A stretch of DNA of 41,721 nt from Treponema sp. (GCA_016293495.1 JAEDED010000021.1:1-41721); one strand, 5' to 3'. Positions 24,226-33,614 are shown, counted from the stretch's first letter. Notes: generated by a model from the letters alone, not told the origin. Numbers and translations: made by a program.

Positions 24226-25491
24226 ATGCCATATTCTGAACCAACCAACCTGGCCATTGTTGCCTGTCCGGGTGGAGAAGCATTTGCTGATGAAGTAATC
24301 ACACATCTTCGCCACATGTACAAACACCGTTTTACTCTCAAAAACGATGTTATTTCCAAACGCTACGATATCGAAAAAAATGAGTTGATCAAAAAAATCA
24401 ACTTTGACAGCGATATCACTACTTCAGATGTCTGCATGCGCGGTGCTACAGACAAATACAGACCACCTGTATTCAAAGTAGATGCAAAATTCACTTACTT
24501 CATGAACGGTGAGTTCAAAACTGAACTTAACGAATGTATCCGCGGAAAAGAAGTATTCATTTTCCAGGACGTAGAAAACCATGAAGTTCTTTCATTAAAT
24601 GAAGGAAAAAACAAACTTGCACTTTCTGTTAACGACCATGTTATGTCATTGCTCGTAACAATCGATGCAGTTCGCCAGGCTGGAGCTTCAAGCATTACAC
24701 TTGTTCTCCCGGTTTACCCTTACAGCCGCCAGCACAAGAAGAAGGGCCGCGAAGGTCTTACAGCTTCAATGCTCGGTCATATTTACGAAATGCTCGGTGT
24801 AAAGAGAATCATTACTCTCGACATTCACTCACGCGAAATCGTAAACGCATTCAACTCAATCTCACTTGAAAACTTACACGCAAGCTATCAGATTATCCGT
24901 GAACTTTCAAAGATCGTTGACCTTACTGGTAAAACAGAAGATCTCGTTGTAGTTTCACCTGATACTGGCGCAATCGACAGAAATAAATTCTACGCATCAG
25001 GTCTTAAGCTTCCACTGGCTATGATCTACAAAGAAAGAGACTACTCAGTAGTAACTCAAGATGCTAACTCAACAAACATTAAAGCCATCAAACTTCTTGG
25101 CGACGTTCGCGGAAAGGTTGCATTCCTTGCTGACGATATGCTTGGAACTGGTGGAACATTGCTTAAAGCTATGAAGTTCCTTAAGGAACAGGGCGCAACA
25201 AAAGTAATTTGTGCTATCAGCCTTCCATTCTTCACAGGTAACGCAATTGAACTTTTCGATCAGGCTTACAAAGAAGGCTTGTTCTACAAGATCATCGGTA
25301 CAAACGCAGTTTACCATGAAGAACTTCTTACAAAAGAATGGTATATCAGCACAAACGTTTCTGGACTCTTTGCAAACGTAATTACACGCGTTCACCACAA
25401 CCAGTCTTTGAGCGATCTTCTCGATAACCGTAACATCATTGAAAAGCTCGTTAAACACGAAGCTTCACCAGATGATGATGATGAAGTTTAA
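24226..25491 (+). CDS. prs: Ribose-phosphate pyrophosphokinase (PRPP synthetase), long form
   Basis: The enzyme makes PRPP from ribose 5-phosphate and ATP for nucleotide, histidine and tryptophan synthesis. Conserved parts are FIFQDVENHE near 112-120, PVYPYSRQHKKK (162-173, ATP loop), LDIHSREI (198-205) and the PRPP-binding loop LADDMLGTGGT (301-311). At 421 residues it is about 100 longer than the usual 315. The extra length is mainly N-terminal and in the loop before residue 110, and the tail is acidic. AAGGGG gives a good ribosome-binding site after a folded leader. The FGGY kinase gene overlaps its 3' end. Confidence 0.9.
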   Translation: MPYSEPTNLAIVACPGGEAFADEVITHLRHMYKHRFTLKNDVISKRYDIEKNELIKKINFDSDITTSDVCMRGATDKYRPPVFKVDAKFTYFMNGEFKTELNECIRGKEVFIFQDVENHEVLSLNEGKNKLALSVNDHVMSLLVTIDAVRQAGASSITLVLPVYPYSRQHKKKGREGLTASMLGHIYEMLGVKRIITLDIHSREIVNAFNSISLENLHASYQIIRELSKIVDLTGKTEDLVVVSPDTGAIDRNKFYASGLKLPLAMIYKERDYSVVTQDANSTNIKAIKLLGDVRGKVAFLADDMLGTGGTLLKAMKFLKEQGATKVICAISLPFFTGNAIELFDQAYKEGLFYKIIGTNAVYHEELLTKEWYISTNVSGLFANVITRVHHNQSLSDLLDNRNIIEKLVKHEASPDDDDEV

Positions 25492-26773
25492 TTTCCTCTG
25501 TGTAGACATAGGAACAACTTCTCTTAAAGCAGCACTTGTTTCAGACATGGGGCAAGTGCTGTCCTTTTCTAAAATTGAATTTACAACAATCGACAAATCT
25601 AAAATTGCACTTGAGTGGTTTAGAGCTTTAAAGGAATCAATCAGTGCCCTCAAAAAAAATCAAATAGAATCACTTTCAGAAAATGAAACATTATTCGATT
25701 CTGAAACCGGCACACTTAACATTGACGCCGTCTGCATTTCAGGAAACGGACCGACAATAGTTTCAGAAGACGGAACAACTCTTTTGTGGAACTCACCGGT
25801 TGCAGAATTACAAAACCAGAATGCATCATCCGACCTTCAAAAAATATTACTGCCAGAACTTTTTGAAAAATTCAAGCATTCACTTTTCTTACCTCGACTC
25901 TTAGCCTTCAAAAATCTTTACAGCGATAAATTTATTAATCAGAAAATTTTCTCCGGACCGGAATATTTAATCTGGCTCCTTTCAAATACACAGATTACAA
26001 TCTTACCAGAAAGCCGCTACGAAGCCGCATACTGGAACGACGAAGCACTTACAACCATTTCTTCACCATCAATCGGGCCTTTCGTAAAACCAGGCTTTGT
26101 CTGCGGAAACATTTCAAAAACAATCAGTGATGAACTTGAGATTTCTTCAAATGCAAAAATAATCGCCGGCGGTCCTGACTTTACAGTTGCAATGATCGGC
26201 ACAAATACTTTATCTCCAGGAAAACTCTGCAACAGAGCCGGCTCTTCAGAAGGCCTTAACTGGTGTACAGAAAAACCAGTGTTTGCACCGGGACTCCGTA
26301 CATTACCGTCAGTAATTCCCAACCTCTGGAATGCATCAATTTTAAATAACGACAGCGGAGACAGAATCGCTTCTGACAAACTAAATTACGAAAAACAAAC
26401 AGGAACTCATATTTCGTACGAAGATTACATTCCGCTCTGTCTATCCTGCAAAGATGAACGGGGTGCAGAAACCCTGAAGGAACTTTCGGCATTCATCAGT
26501 GACGGAGTTGAAACAATGAGAAATCTTGCAAAAGAAAATGGTTTAGAAATTTCTGATACAGTGATGGTAACCGGAGGACAGGCAAAAAATCCGCTATGGC
26601 TTCAGCATAAGGCAAATGTTTCAAAAATCAATTTTGGTATTGCAGAAGTTCCTGATTCGGAATTGATCGGGGATGCAGTGCTTGCTTCATACGCCCTCGG
26701 GCTTTATGATACAATACAGCAGGCTGCAGAAAAAATGGTAAAAATAAAAACTGTTTTTTCTCCCATTAAATAA
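25481..26773 (+). CDS. FGGY-family carbohydrate kinase
   Basis: The product has about 430 residues. The N-terminal ATPase-fold block FLCVDIGTTSLKAALVSD is the phosphate-1 motif. The catalytic Asp is in the region of AGGPDFTVAMIG, and the C-terminal adenosine motif reads VTGGQAKNPLWLQ. This is the FGGY (xylulokinase/gluconokinase-like) architecture, though shorter than the usual 480-520. The gene starts within a run of ATG codons at 25472-25481, and the last ATG overlaps the prs stop by 11 bases. Co-transcription suggests sugar phosphorylation feeding pentose or PRPP supply, but the sugar is unknown. Confidence 0.8.
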   Translation: MKFNFLCVDIGTTSLKAALVSDMGQVLSFSKIEFTTIDKSKIALEWFRALKESISALKKNQIESLSENETLFDSETGTLNIDAVCISGNGPTIVSEDGTTLLWNSPVAELQNQNASSDLQKILLPELFEKFKHSLFLPRLLAFKNLYSDKFINQKIFSGPEYLIWLLSNTQITILPESRYEAAYWNDEALTTISSPSIGPFVKPGFVCGNISKTISDELEISSNAKIIAGGPDFTVAMIGTNTLSPGKLCNRAGSSEGLNWCTEKPVFAPGLRTLPSVIPNLWNASILNNDSGDRIASDKLNYEKQTGTHISYEDYIPLCLSCKDERGAETLKELSAFISDGVETMRNLAKENGLEISDTVMVTGGQAKNPLWLQHKANVSKINFGIAEVPDSELIGDAVLASYALGLYDTIQQAAEKMVKIKTVFSPIK

Positions 26774-26830
26774 AAAATTATAAATTAGGATTATAAGTTA
26801 CAATAACTTAACAGACTGAGAAAACTTGCT

Positions 26831-27472
26831 ATGAAGATTTATAAAATACCTGAAAACCTTAAGACAATTATTTTTGATATAGACTCAACTTTATACTCCA
26901 ACGACAAATATGCTTTTGAACAGGTTGATGTTCAGCTCCGTCACTTTGCAGAAATCAAAGGCGTTACAGCTTCTGAAATCAGAAAAATGATTGAAGACTT
27001 CAGAACCAATTACAGCAAGGAACATGACGGTAAAAAAATCAGTCTGGGAAACACACTCACCCACTTTGGTATTTCTATCGAAGAAAGCATCAAGTGGCGG
27101 GAAACACTTTTAGAACCAAAAGATTTTCTTGACCGTGATGAAAAACTGATTCAGGTTCTCACAGAGTTTTCTAAAAAATACAGAATGATCGCAGTAACAA
27201 ACAATCCGGTTTTGCCAGCATTCAAAACCTTACAGGCAATCGGAATTGAAAAACTTGTTCCAGACATCATCGGTCTTGACACCTGCCACAAATCAAAACC
27301 AAGCCGCCAGGTTCTCGAACTTGCCTGTGAAAAAACAGGTGCAAAACCTGAAGAATGTCTCAGCGTCGGCGACCGTTACGACATAGACTTAAGTCTTGCC
27401 TTAGAAATGGGCATGGGCGGCGTTTTAGTTACCGGCGTTGAAGATGTTTATAAATTAAAAGATTTTATTTAA
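26831..27472 (+). CDS. HAD-family hydrolase, pyrimidine-5'-nucleotidase-like
   Basis: The 213-residue cytoplasmic protein has motif I IIFDIDSTLYSN (Asp16, Asp18), a helical cap, motif II AVTNNP, the motif III lysine around CHKSKPS and motif IV VGDRYDIDLSLALEMG. The DIDSTLY start and cap length recall the SDT1-like pyrimidine nucleotidase branch, fitting its place behind prs and a sugar kinase, but the substrate is not certain. It lies 57 bases after the kinase gene on the same strand and has no strong Shine-Dalgarno. Confidence 0.75.
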   Translation: MKIYKIPENLKTIIFDIDSTLYSNDKYAFEQVDVQLRHFAEIKGVTASEIRKMIEDFRTNYSKEHDGKKISLGNTLTHFGISIEESIKWRETLLEPKDFLDRDEKLIQVLTEFSKKYRMIAVTNNPVLPAFKTLQAIGIEKLVPDIIGLDTCHKSKPSRQVLELACEKTGAKPEECLSVGDRYDIDLSLALEMGMGGVLVTGVEDVYKLKDFI

Positions 27473-27637
27473 TTTATTATTAAAGATTTTTATTTTATAT
27501 CTTGTAAAATTTTCTATTTATTATAATTATTTCTAAAACTTATTTATATAGAAATTAATAAGTTCAACATAGAAATCATCATTTGCTTCGATAAAATCAT
27601 AAACGTAATCGATAGTGTACAATTTAATAAAGTAGTC
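27473..27637. other. AT-rich spacer
   Basis: Very AT-rich DNA after the HAD gene. No ORF, hairpin terminator or RNA gene is visible before the tRNA terminator at 27638. Confidence 0.35.
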
Positions 27638-27676
27638 CAAAAAAAAATCTCAAGGAAACTCCTTGAGATTTTTTTT
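27638..27676 (-). terminator. Terminator of tRNA-Arg (works both ways)
   Basis: A perfect 11-bp stem AATCTCAAGGA / TCCTTGAGATT (27646-27656 with 27660-27670) has A-run and T-run flanks. On the minus strand it follows the tRNA directly. Confidence 0.75.
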
Positions 27677-27749
27677 GACCCATATGCGATTCGAACGCAC
27701 TACCTGTTGCTTAGGAGGCAACCGCTCTATCCAGGTGAGCTAATGGATC
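27676..27749 (-). tRNA. tRNA-Arg (anticodon CCT)
   Basis: On the minus strand a 74-base cloverleaf can be folded. The acceptor stem is GATCCAT with ATGGGTC (one T-G wobble). The D arm is GCTC...GAGC, the anticodon stem GTTGC/GCAAC encloses loop CTCCTAA with anticodon CCT, and the T arm is TGCG-TTCGAAT-CGCA. The discriminator is A. CCA is not encoded. It reads AGG codons. The terminator at 27638-27670 follows it. Confidence 0.93.
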
Positions 27750-28027
27750 AGGAGTTCGTATCGTCACTTGAAGGCACGTAAGGCTTTCTTCGAACTCCCA
27801 CGAGTAAATTTTTACTTCGTAAAAATTAAACTCTGTGTTGGTTCTGCCGAAAGACCGGCATTCTGTGTCGGTTCTGGTCAGACGACCTGTAATGGTTCTT
27901 GTTTGAGATTACTCGTTGCACCATCACCTACAGTACGTAAGGCTTTCTTCAAACCTTCACTCTTTCTCGTACCTTAACGATTTCTGAACTAGTCTACTAT
28001 ATCTGAAAAAATGGCTTCTTTCAACTA
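27750..28027. repeat. Repeat-bearing spacer upstream of tRNA-Arg
   Basis: No convincing gene is present. A 16-bp exact direct repeat ACGTAAGGCTTTCTTC lies at 27776-27791 and 27935-27950. A perfect 9-bp hairpin AATTTTTAC/GTAAAAATT lies at 27807-27827. Two diverged copies of a CTGTGTyGGTTCTG unit lie near 27834 and 27862. The tRNA promoter should lie in its left part on the minus strand. Confidence 0.45.
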
Positions 28028-29938
28028 TTACAGTTTAACCACATCTTCCCTTAACTTGAAGAGATTAATATGATCGTTCATGCTTTCTACGCTGACTTTG
28101 TTGATTCTTGAACAGTCTTCAACGTCTGTTAAATTTACACCTACGTTTTCAATCGATTCTGAAGTTTTTTCAAGTGCATTAGTGATTTCCTGTGAGGAAT
28201 TTACTACGTTAAGCATTACTGCATAAACCGCATCCGCATGTTGTCTCTGCTGTTTTGCAACTTCTTCAATCTGATTGATTGCATTAACGACAGTCTGAGC
28301 TGAGGCAAGTGTATCTCCTGCACCTGCTTTCTGCAATTCAGTTGCCTGACGTATCTGGTTAACAATAGAAACTGTTTCTTCAACATCACGATCAATTTCA
28401 TTGAATGCAAGTCCTGCTTTCTGAATAGCCTGAACTCCATTTTCAATCTTCGATGACATTTCATTCATGTAATCTTTTATTGTTTTTGCATTCTTTGATG
28501 ATGTATTTGCAAGGCTTCTGACTTCATCAGCTACAACTGCAAAGCCCGCACCAAACTGTCCTGCATGAGCGGCCTCAATTGATGCATTCATAGAAAGAAG
28601 ATTTGTCTGACTTGCAATTTTCTGGATCATCTTGATAATTACAGAAATCTGAACTGACGATTCCTGAATTTCTGAAATTGCATTAACTGCAGTCTGAATT
28701 GCTTCAGTTCCAATTTCACTTGTACGTTTAAGTTTTTCAGAAACCTGATCTGCCATTCTTGAAATATCTGCAACGTTCTCAATACTTTCATTCATTTTTG
28801 AAACAGCTCTTGATGTTTCATGAATTGCTTCTGCCTGCTGATGAATATGTTCCTCTACACGTTCTGCATCATCTTTAACACTTTGAATGTCGGTATAAGC
28901 TTTTTTGATGGATTCATTATTATGCTTATCTTCTGAATCGATAAACGCAATTGCTTCTTTTACGACCTTCAATGCGTCAACTGATTTAGCAGCAGATTCT
29001 TCAAGAATCATTGCAGTATCAGAAACTGCGGAACTGTCAGTAGAAAGATTCATGACAATTCCTTCAAGCTTATCAAGAAAGAAGTTAAGACTTGAAATAA
29101 GAACTGCAATATCATCCTGCATTGAAACGTCGATGCGTTTTGTAATATCACCTGTATCAGCAAGCCTTGTTACAAGTTCCGAAGTTGCAGCAAGGCGTCT
29201 TTTCATTTCAGACATGATTAATAATAGAAGTCCCAAACATTCACCAGCAACAAGTACAATACATCTTGCACCTCTAAAAAGATATTCCTGCATAAGATCT
29301 GAGCCAGGAACAATATTATCTCCGTGAATGATTGAATAACCACATGTAAAGCAGTTAAGCCCCATAAAAAATAAAACAGCAACACATGTTATAAGAATAC
29401 GTCCAGAAATTGCATGAGGCTTTCCAGGAATATCTCTTACAGAACGAAGCTGTAAAAGTTTACGATATGGCCCCAAAATATTATCAAGATAATAAACCTC
29501 GTACATTCCTGCAATGACACCGACTAAAGATGCCTGAATCATAATGATCATGGCTCTCGAAAATTCATACGGAAGAACACCATTTTTAAAATCCAGTATC
29601 ATACAGACAAGCTGACCAATAAAGAATCCGCAGACATTTTCTACGATGATAAGAGATTTTAATGTCTTAAAAAAAACAAGGACAGTTTTCTTATCTTCTT
29701 CTGTTGCTTCACCTGTTTGCTGAACTTTCTTTCCTACCTTCTCAATTTTATGAATCCAGTAATACAGAATCACTGAAAAAGAAAGTGCAAGTGCTGCAGA
29801 AGAAATTAATGTACCAGCAATACCAGGAATAAAATCAGGCATTGTGGCATACAGAAAATCAAGAGCAAGCCATCTTAAGGTCAATGCTCCACCGATTGTT
29901 GCGAGTGAAAACGCAAGAAAAAACTTTTTTAATCCCAT
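28028..29938 (-). CDS. Methyl-accepting chemotaxis protein with a multi-helix membrane domain
   Basis: The 636-residue chemoreceptor lacks the usual large periplasmic sensor. Instead about six hydrophobic helices (roughly 7-27, 38-60, 92-114, 128-150, 180-202 and 222-242) form the N-terminal domain. A HAMP-like stretch follows (about 243-296), then the long signalling coiled coil with the hairpin tip TNLLSMNASIEAAHAGQFGA (about 445-464) and GFAVVADEVRSLA. This tip contacts CheA/CheW. No CheR-binding pentapeptide is seen at the C-terminus. GGAG precedes the ATG. It is the last gene of an apparent three-gene operon with a small membrane protein and an unknown protein. Confidence 0.88.
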   Translation of the reverse strand: MGLKKFFLAFSLATIGGALTLRWLALDFLYATMPDFIPGIAGTLISSAALALSFSVILYYWIHKIEKVGKKVQQTGEATEEDKKTVLVFFKTLKSLIIVENVCGFFIGQLVCMILDFKNGVLPYEFSRAMIIMIQASLVGVIAGMYEVYYLDNILGPYRKLLQLRSVRDIPGKPHAISGRILITCVAVLFFMGLNCFTCGYSIIHGDNIVPGSDLMQEYLFRGARCIVLVAGECLGLLLLIMSEMKRRLAATSELVTRLADTGDITKRIDVSMQDDIAVLISSLNFFLDKLEGIVMNLSTDSSAVSDTAMILEESAAKSVDALKVVKEAIAFIDSEDKHNNESIKKAYTDIQSVKDDAERVEEHIHQQAEAIHETSRAVSKMNESIENVADISRMADQVSEKLKRTSEIGTEAIQTAVNAISEIQESSVQISVIIKMIQKIASQTNLLSMNASIEAAHAGQFGAGFAVVADEVRSLANTSSKNAKTIKDYMNEMSSKIENGVQAIQKAGLAFNEIDRDVEETVSIVNQIRQATELQKAGAGDTLASAQTVVNAINQIEEVAKQQRQHADAVYAVMLNVVNSSQEITNALEKTSESIENVGVNLTDVEDCSRINKVSVESMNDHINLFKLREDVVKL

Positions 29939-29973
29939 GATAAATCTCCAATTTATAATTCAGATTAAAATAT

Positions 29974-30267
29974 TTATGACGCTTCTTTGATAAAAAGAAT
30001 CAATGCAATGATCAGCAGTATAGAAGGAATTGCTGTAAAACACAGATCTATTACTGGTATTCCTAGAACTGAAATATTATTTAAACTGATAATACCAAGT
30101 TCAGTCATCATATTAAAAATTATTCCGGCATACGAAATTAAAACGCTTGCAACAAGACACATCCATCCGCCGTTACGGCTTTTTGACCACAACAGTATTG
30201 CAAGAAACGCAGCGATTCCACCGAGAACTAATTTAATACACCAGATAATAATTTGACTCTGATTCAT
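29974..30267 (-). CDS. Small integral membrane protein
   Basis: The 97-residue protein has three hydrophobic helices (about 7-25, 35-55 and 72-93) and almost no soluble part. I do not recognise a family. AAGGAAA precedes the ATG. It starts nine bases after the upstream gene and ends 35 bases before the chemoreceptor start, all on the same strand. It could be a membrane partner of the receptor's multi-helix sensor domain, but only gene order suggests this. Confidence 0.65.
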   Translation of the reverse strand: MNQSQIIIWCIKLVLGGIAAFLAILLWSKSRNGGWMCLVASVLISYAGIIFNMMTELGIISLNNISVLGIPVIDLCFTAIPSILLIIALILFIKEAS

Positions 30268-30276
30268 TTCTTTTCC

Positions 30277-31074
30277 TTATTCCTGCCATGGATTATTTTT
30301 AAGTAAAGTAAACACACCTTTGTCAGCACCGAACGGAACAATTGAAGTTATATTATAATCAGGGCTGATTGCGATATTGCAGTCTAAACAATGACGGACA
30401 AAATCGTCATATCGTTCTTCTTTCATTTTTGGATAGAGATAAGGTCCTTTTCTTGTAAAATAATTTTTAAGAACAGTGTCATAAAGGAACCAGTGTTTTT
30501 CTTTGCGCTGTGGAATAGCTGCAATTAAATCATAAATTGAACGCGCAATTGCAGCGCACACAGCTCCATTGTGGCGTTCACCAAAGAACAGCGTCGTAAT
30601 GTCATCACGTACAGCAAGCACATAAATATTCTGAGTCCACGGAAGCGGCGGAATAATTTTTACGCATTCAAAATCTTCAACTTTTGCACCGCCGCATACA
30701 AGTCCCATCCATGGAACAAACGCAACAGGCTTTTTAGAAATTGAGAAGGCAGCTTTATCAAGATTTTCTTCTGTAGAAAAAACAAATGCTTTGCAGTTTG
30801 CATTTAGAAGATCAGAAACAGCACGGTCAAGCTGCTTTGAAAAATCAGTATTGAACGAACCTGTAAGACCGCGATTGATTATATTTTTAAATTTGAGAAA
30901 TCCCGAAGTTCCGTTTGTGCCGTTGTCATTTCCCCATCCTAAAACTGCACGTCCCTGTTCAAGATATAAATCTGTAACGCGTACACCTTTTTCGGTATAG
31001 AGAAAAGTTCCTCTGGCTCTTTTTATATTGCCAAAGCGGTTTGAAATTTCTGAATAATATTCTTCGGTAATCAT
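30277..31074 (-). CDS. Conserved-looking hypothetical protein upstream of the chemoreceptor
   Basis: The 265-residue soluble protein has no signal peptide. It begins MITEEYYSEISNRFGNIKRA and contains Gly-rich and proline-rich loops (VLGWGNDNGTNGTSGFLKF; PPLPWTQN) and a C-terminal DYNITSIVPFGADKGVF. The pattern is reminiscent of PLP-enzyme small domains, but no catalytic lysine motif is evident, so no function is assigned. TAAAAT seven bases before the ATG and the lack of a Shine-Dalgarno suggest a leaderless start for the three-gene operon that ends with the chemoreceptor. Confidence 0.6.
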   Translation of the reverse strand: MITEEYYSEISNRFGNIKRARGTFLYTEKGVRVTDLYLEQGRAVLGWGNDNGTNGTSGFLKFKNIINRGLTGSFNTDFSKQLDRAVSDLLNANCKAFVFSTEENLDKAAFSISKKPVAFVPWMGLVCGGAKVEDFECVKIIPPLPWTQNIYVLAVRDDITTLFFGERHNGAVCAAIARSIYDLIAAIPQRKEKHWFLYDTVLKNYFTRKGPYLYPKMKEERYDDFVRHCLDCNIAISPDYNITSIVPFGADKGVFTLLKNNPWQE

Positions 31075-31120
31075 TTAATTAATTTTATAGTAAGAAGTAA
31101 GGAATTTCAACTTTCAGAAA

Positions 31121-31717
31121 TTATTTTACCTGAAGAAGAAAATCTCTTCTTAAATTCTCATCTTTCTTGAATTTTCCGAGGACACACATTGTAGTTGTAA
31201 CTGTTCCAGGCTTTCTGATTCCACGGGTTGTAACGCAGGCGTGTTCACCTTTGATTACTACCATAATGTCTTCAGTTTCAAGAACCTGACCTAAAATGTC
31301 AGCAATGTCAGTACCTATTTTTTCCTGCAACTGAAGACGCTTTGAAACCATGTCAACGATTCTCGGAATCTTGCTGAGGCCGATGATTTTTTTATTTGGA
31401 ATATATGCAACGTTAACCTTCATGTTATACATGAGGGCAAGGTGATGTTCACAATAGCTGAATGTATCGATGTCTGTAAGACAAACCATGTCTGTATTTA
31501 CAGGAACTTCAAAGCTGCGGCCAAACATTTCTGCAATTTCTGCATTTGTATAGCGCATTCCTTCAAATACTTCATCGTACATATGAGCAACACGATCAGG
31601 AGTATCAGCAATATCTGCCCTGGCTGGATCATCACCGAGAGCTTCGATAATATCTCTGATTGCATTGCGGATTTTGTTGAGGTTTTCTTCACTTAAATGT
31701 CTTGTTTCGTGCTGCAT
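31121..31717 (-). CDS. folE: GTP cyclohydrolase I
   Basis: The 198-residue enzyme converts GTP to 7,8-dihydroneopterin triphosphate for folate or queuosine precursors. Zinc ligands are visible as Cys89 and the following histidines in FSYCEHHLALMY and Cys161 in GEHACVTTRG. GLSKIPRIVDMVSKRLQLQE is the conserved substrate-side helix. Length matches the family. TTGAAT-N17-TAAGAT (31753-31725 on the minus strand) ends seven bases before the ATG with no near Shine-Dalgarno, so it is predicted leaderless. It lies downstream of dgt with its own promoter. Confidence 0.95.
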   Translation of the reverse strand: MQHETRHLSEENLNKIRNAIRDIIEALGDDPARADIADTPDRVAHMYDEVFEGMRYTNAEIAEMFGRSFEVPVNTDMVCLTDIDTFSYCEHHLALMYNMKVNVAYIPNKKIIGLSKIPRIVDMVSKRLQLQEKIGTDIADILGQVLETEDIMVVIKGEHACVTTRGIRKPGTVTTTMCVLGKFKKDENLRRDFLLQVK

Positions 31718-31810
31718 AAAGGCAATCTTACTCCAAATGCCGCTTTAATTCAATCATTACCACTTTTATGTGACTGATTATAAATTAACACATATGAAAT
31801 TACTGAATGT

Positions 31811-33082
31811 CTAGAACTGAATTATTTCTTCGTAAACTTCGATTGCAAACTGATCAGTCATTCCCGAAATAAATTCGATTACACATTTCTGGAAATTTTC
31901 TTCTTCAGTAATATCGAAAACCTGCTTTGTATCGTAACGATAAATTCGCTTTCTGTCTTTCTGCATCAACGGCATGTAATTTGTATATTTTACAAGCCAG
32001 TTTTCAAATTCAACGCTAAGTATAGGGAAAGTTTTTAATGCAGAAGTTACGCGACCGTTAAGGGCAAAAACATGAGTATGCATCAAAGTGCGGTAGATTG
32101 TTTCAATTACGATTTTTGCATAATTCATAAATTCCTGGAGACGCCAGTGATTATAGATTTTTGCAAAACTGAATTTTTTAAGTTCAAGAATAAATTTGAA
32201 ATATTCATCACTGAAGCAAAGTCCTCTTTCAGGGGAACTCTGTTCACACATATCTACAATAAGATCGTTAATAAGAACAGTTGTGTTTACTGCCTTTCCG
32301 CTTCTAAAAGCATTTTTTCCCTTACCTTCAAAGCCTAAAGTAGAACCAACAATTTCGCGAAGCTGACGGTAAGCACCCATATCAAGAATATGATAAGCAC
32401 GGGCATCTTCAATGTCGCGTCCAAGATATGCCATTTTATCAGCGACCTTTACGACACAGCCTTCCCATGTGTATGGCTGAATGATGCCCGGTCGCTTGAT
32501 TGAATACAAATCAAGGTTATCGCTTCGCGGTTTAATGCCCTGCTGGTCAATCTCACCGCAATGGCAGATTAATCCGTCGCGGACTGCATATGTAAGATCC
32601 AATGGTTTGTGATAACCGTTAGGGTCTGGTAAAGTTTCAATGTGATCTGCAAAGAAAAGACTGTTTCGTTCATGCCAGAATTTTTTCGGTGCGTTCATTC
32701 CTTCCTTCTGAATCAAAAGGGAATTTAAACAGTCTTCACCGTGATGGCCAAACGGAGCGTGTCCGATGTCGTGTCCTGTTGCGATTGCCATTGTAAGCTG
32801 ATCATTTAATCCGAGGTATTTTGCAACTGTACTTGCAACAGAAGCTACGTGCTGAACGTGCTCCATGCGAGTACAGATGTGGTCATTGTGAGGCGCAAAG
32901 AAAACCTGTGTCTTGTGCTTTAAGCGGCGGTACGCCTGACTGTGAAGAAGTCGAGTGTAATCGCGTTCAAATTCTGAACGGATGTCATTTCCGCGGTCGT
33001 AAAGTTCTGACTGACGGGCTATACAGTTTTGCCAGTTTGGATTTGAAGAATTGCAGGCAAAAGCCTTAAATGAATCTTTCAT
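31811..33082 (-). CDS. dgt: Deoxyguanosinetriphosphate triphosphohydrolase-like HD protein
   Basis: The 423-residue HD-domain dNTPase starts two bases after the receiver gene. The metal site is His75 in TRMEHVQHV, His104-Asp105 in ATGHDIGHAPFGHHGED, and a later Asp in VADKMAYLGRDIEDA. DYTRLLHSQAYRRLKHKTQV is the family N-terminal signature. Enzymes of this group cut dNTPs to nucleosides and triphosphate, setting dNTP pools and limiting phage. Placement in an HPt-receiver operon suggests regulated expression or activity, which is inference. Confidence 0.9.
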   Translation of the reverse strand: MKDSFKAFACNSSNPNWQNCIARQSELYDRGNDIRSEFERDYTRLLHSQAYRRLKHKTQVFFAPHNDHICTRMEHVQHVASVASTVAKYLGLNDQLTMAIATGHDIGHAPFGHHGEDCLNSLLIQKEGMNAPKKFWHERNSLFFADHIETLPDPNGYHKPLDLTYAVRDGLICHCGEIDQQGIKPRSDNLDLYSIKRPGIIQPYTWEGCVVKVADKMAYLGRDIEDARAYHILDMGAYRQLREIVGSTLGFEGKGKNAFRSGKAVNTTVLINDLIVDMCEQSSPERGLCFSDEYFKFILELKKFSFAKIYNHWRLQEFMNYAKIVIETIYRTLMHTHVFALNGRVTSALKTFPILSVEFENWLVKYTNYMPLMQKDRKRIYRYDTKQVFDITEEENFQKCVIEFISGMTDQFAIEVYEEIIQF

Positions 33083-33084
33083 TG

Positions 33085-33603
33085 TTATTTTGCAACGCCG
33101 TTAATGATTTGTGCAATCTGAGCAAGAGCGTGCTTGTATTCGCGTTCCTTTTCGCTTGGAGAAGCGACAGCCGGAGCTTCTTCTTTTTTTGCACAGTTAC
33201 AGATGAGCTGTGAACGGCTCTCAAAAAGTTCAATAATATTTGCAACACGGCGCTCAATGATCAGAAGATTGAATGGCTTCTGAATAACATCAATTACACC
33301 GTAATCGTATGCGCGTTCAACAACATAGTCTGTTGTTTCTGTTGTAATGATAAAAAGAGGAATCTTTTTCATTACTTCTTTATTTTCAAGTTCAGAAAGA
33401 ACTGAGAAACCGTCCATTTCTGGCATAATGATATCAAGGAAAATTGCAGCAATGTCATTGATGTTTGCTAAAATCTTTTCAAGACCTTCCCATCCATCTT
33501 CCGCTTCGATTACATCATATTTCTTGGAAAAAGCTTCGCCTAAAATAGTTCTGTTTAATTCAACATCATCAATGATGATAATTTTTTTTCTCTGTTCCGA
33601 CAT
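33085..33603 (-). CDS. CheY-like response regulator without a DNA-binding domain
   Basis: This 172-residue receiver protein has the acidic pair Asp12/Asp13 (IIIIDDVELNR), phospho-acceptor Asp57 (IFLDIIMPEMDGF), ITTETTD supplying the Thr switch and VIQKPFN with the Lys. A tail of about 50 residues (from about 122) contains a Cys pair (LICNCAKKEE) and a basic helix and has no recognised output domain. It lies 11 bases after the HPt gene and two bases before dgt. It probably accepts phosphate from the HPt protein or a distant kinase and acts by protein contact. Confidence 0.85.
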   Translation of the reverse strand: MSEQRKKIIIIDDVELNRTILGEAFSKKYDVIEAEDGWEGLEKILANINDIAAIFLDIIMPEMDGFSVLSELENKEVMKKIPLFIITTETTDYVVERAYDYGVIDVIQKPFNLLIIERRVANIIELFESRSQLICNCAKKEEAPAVASPSEKEREYKHALAQIAQIINGVAK

Positions 33604-33614
33604 AACAATCTCCT

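Noticed and set aside
27768..27977. Small plus-strand ORF of 69 residues next to the tRNA
   Set aside because: Cysteine-rich shadow over repeats and hairpins, with no ribosome-binding site and no recognisable family.
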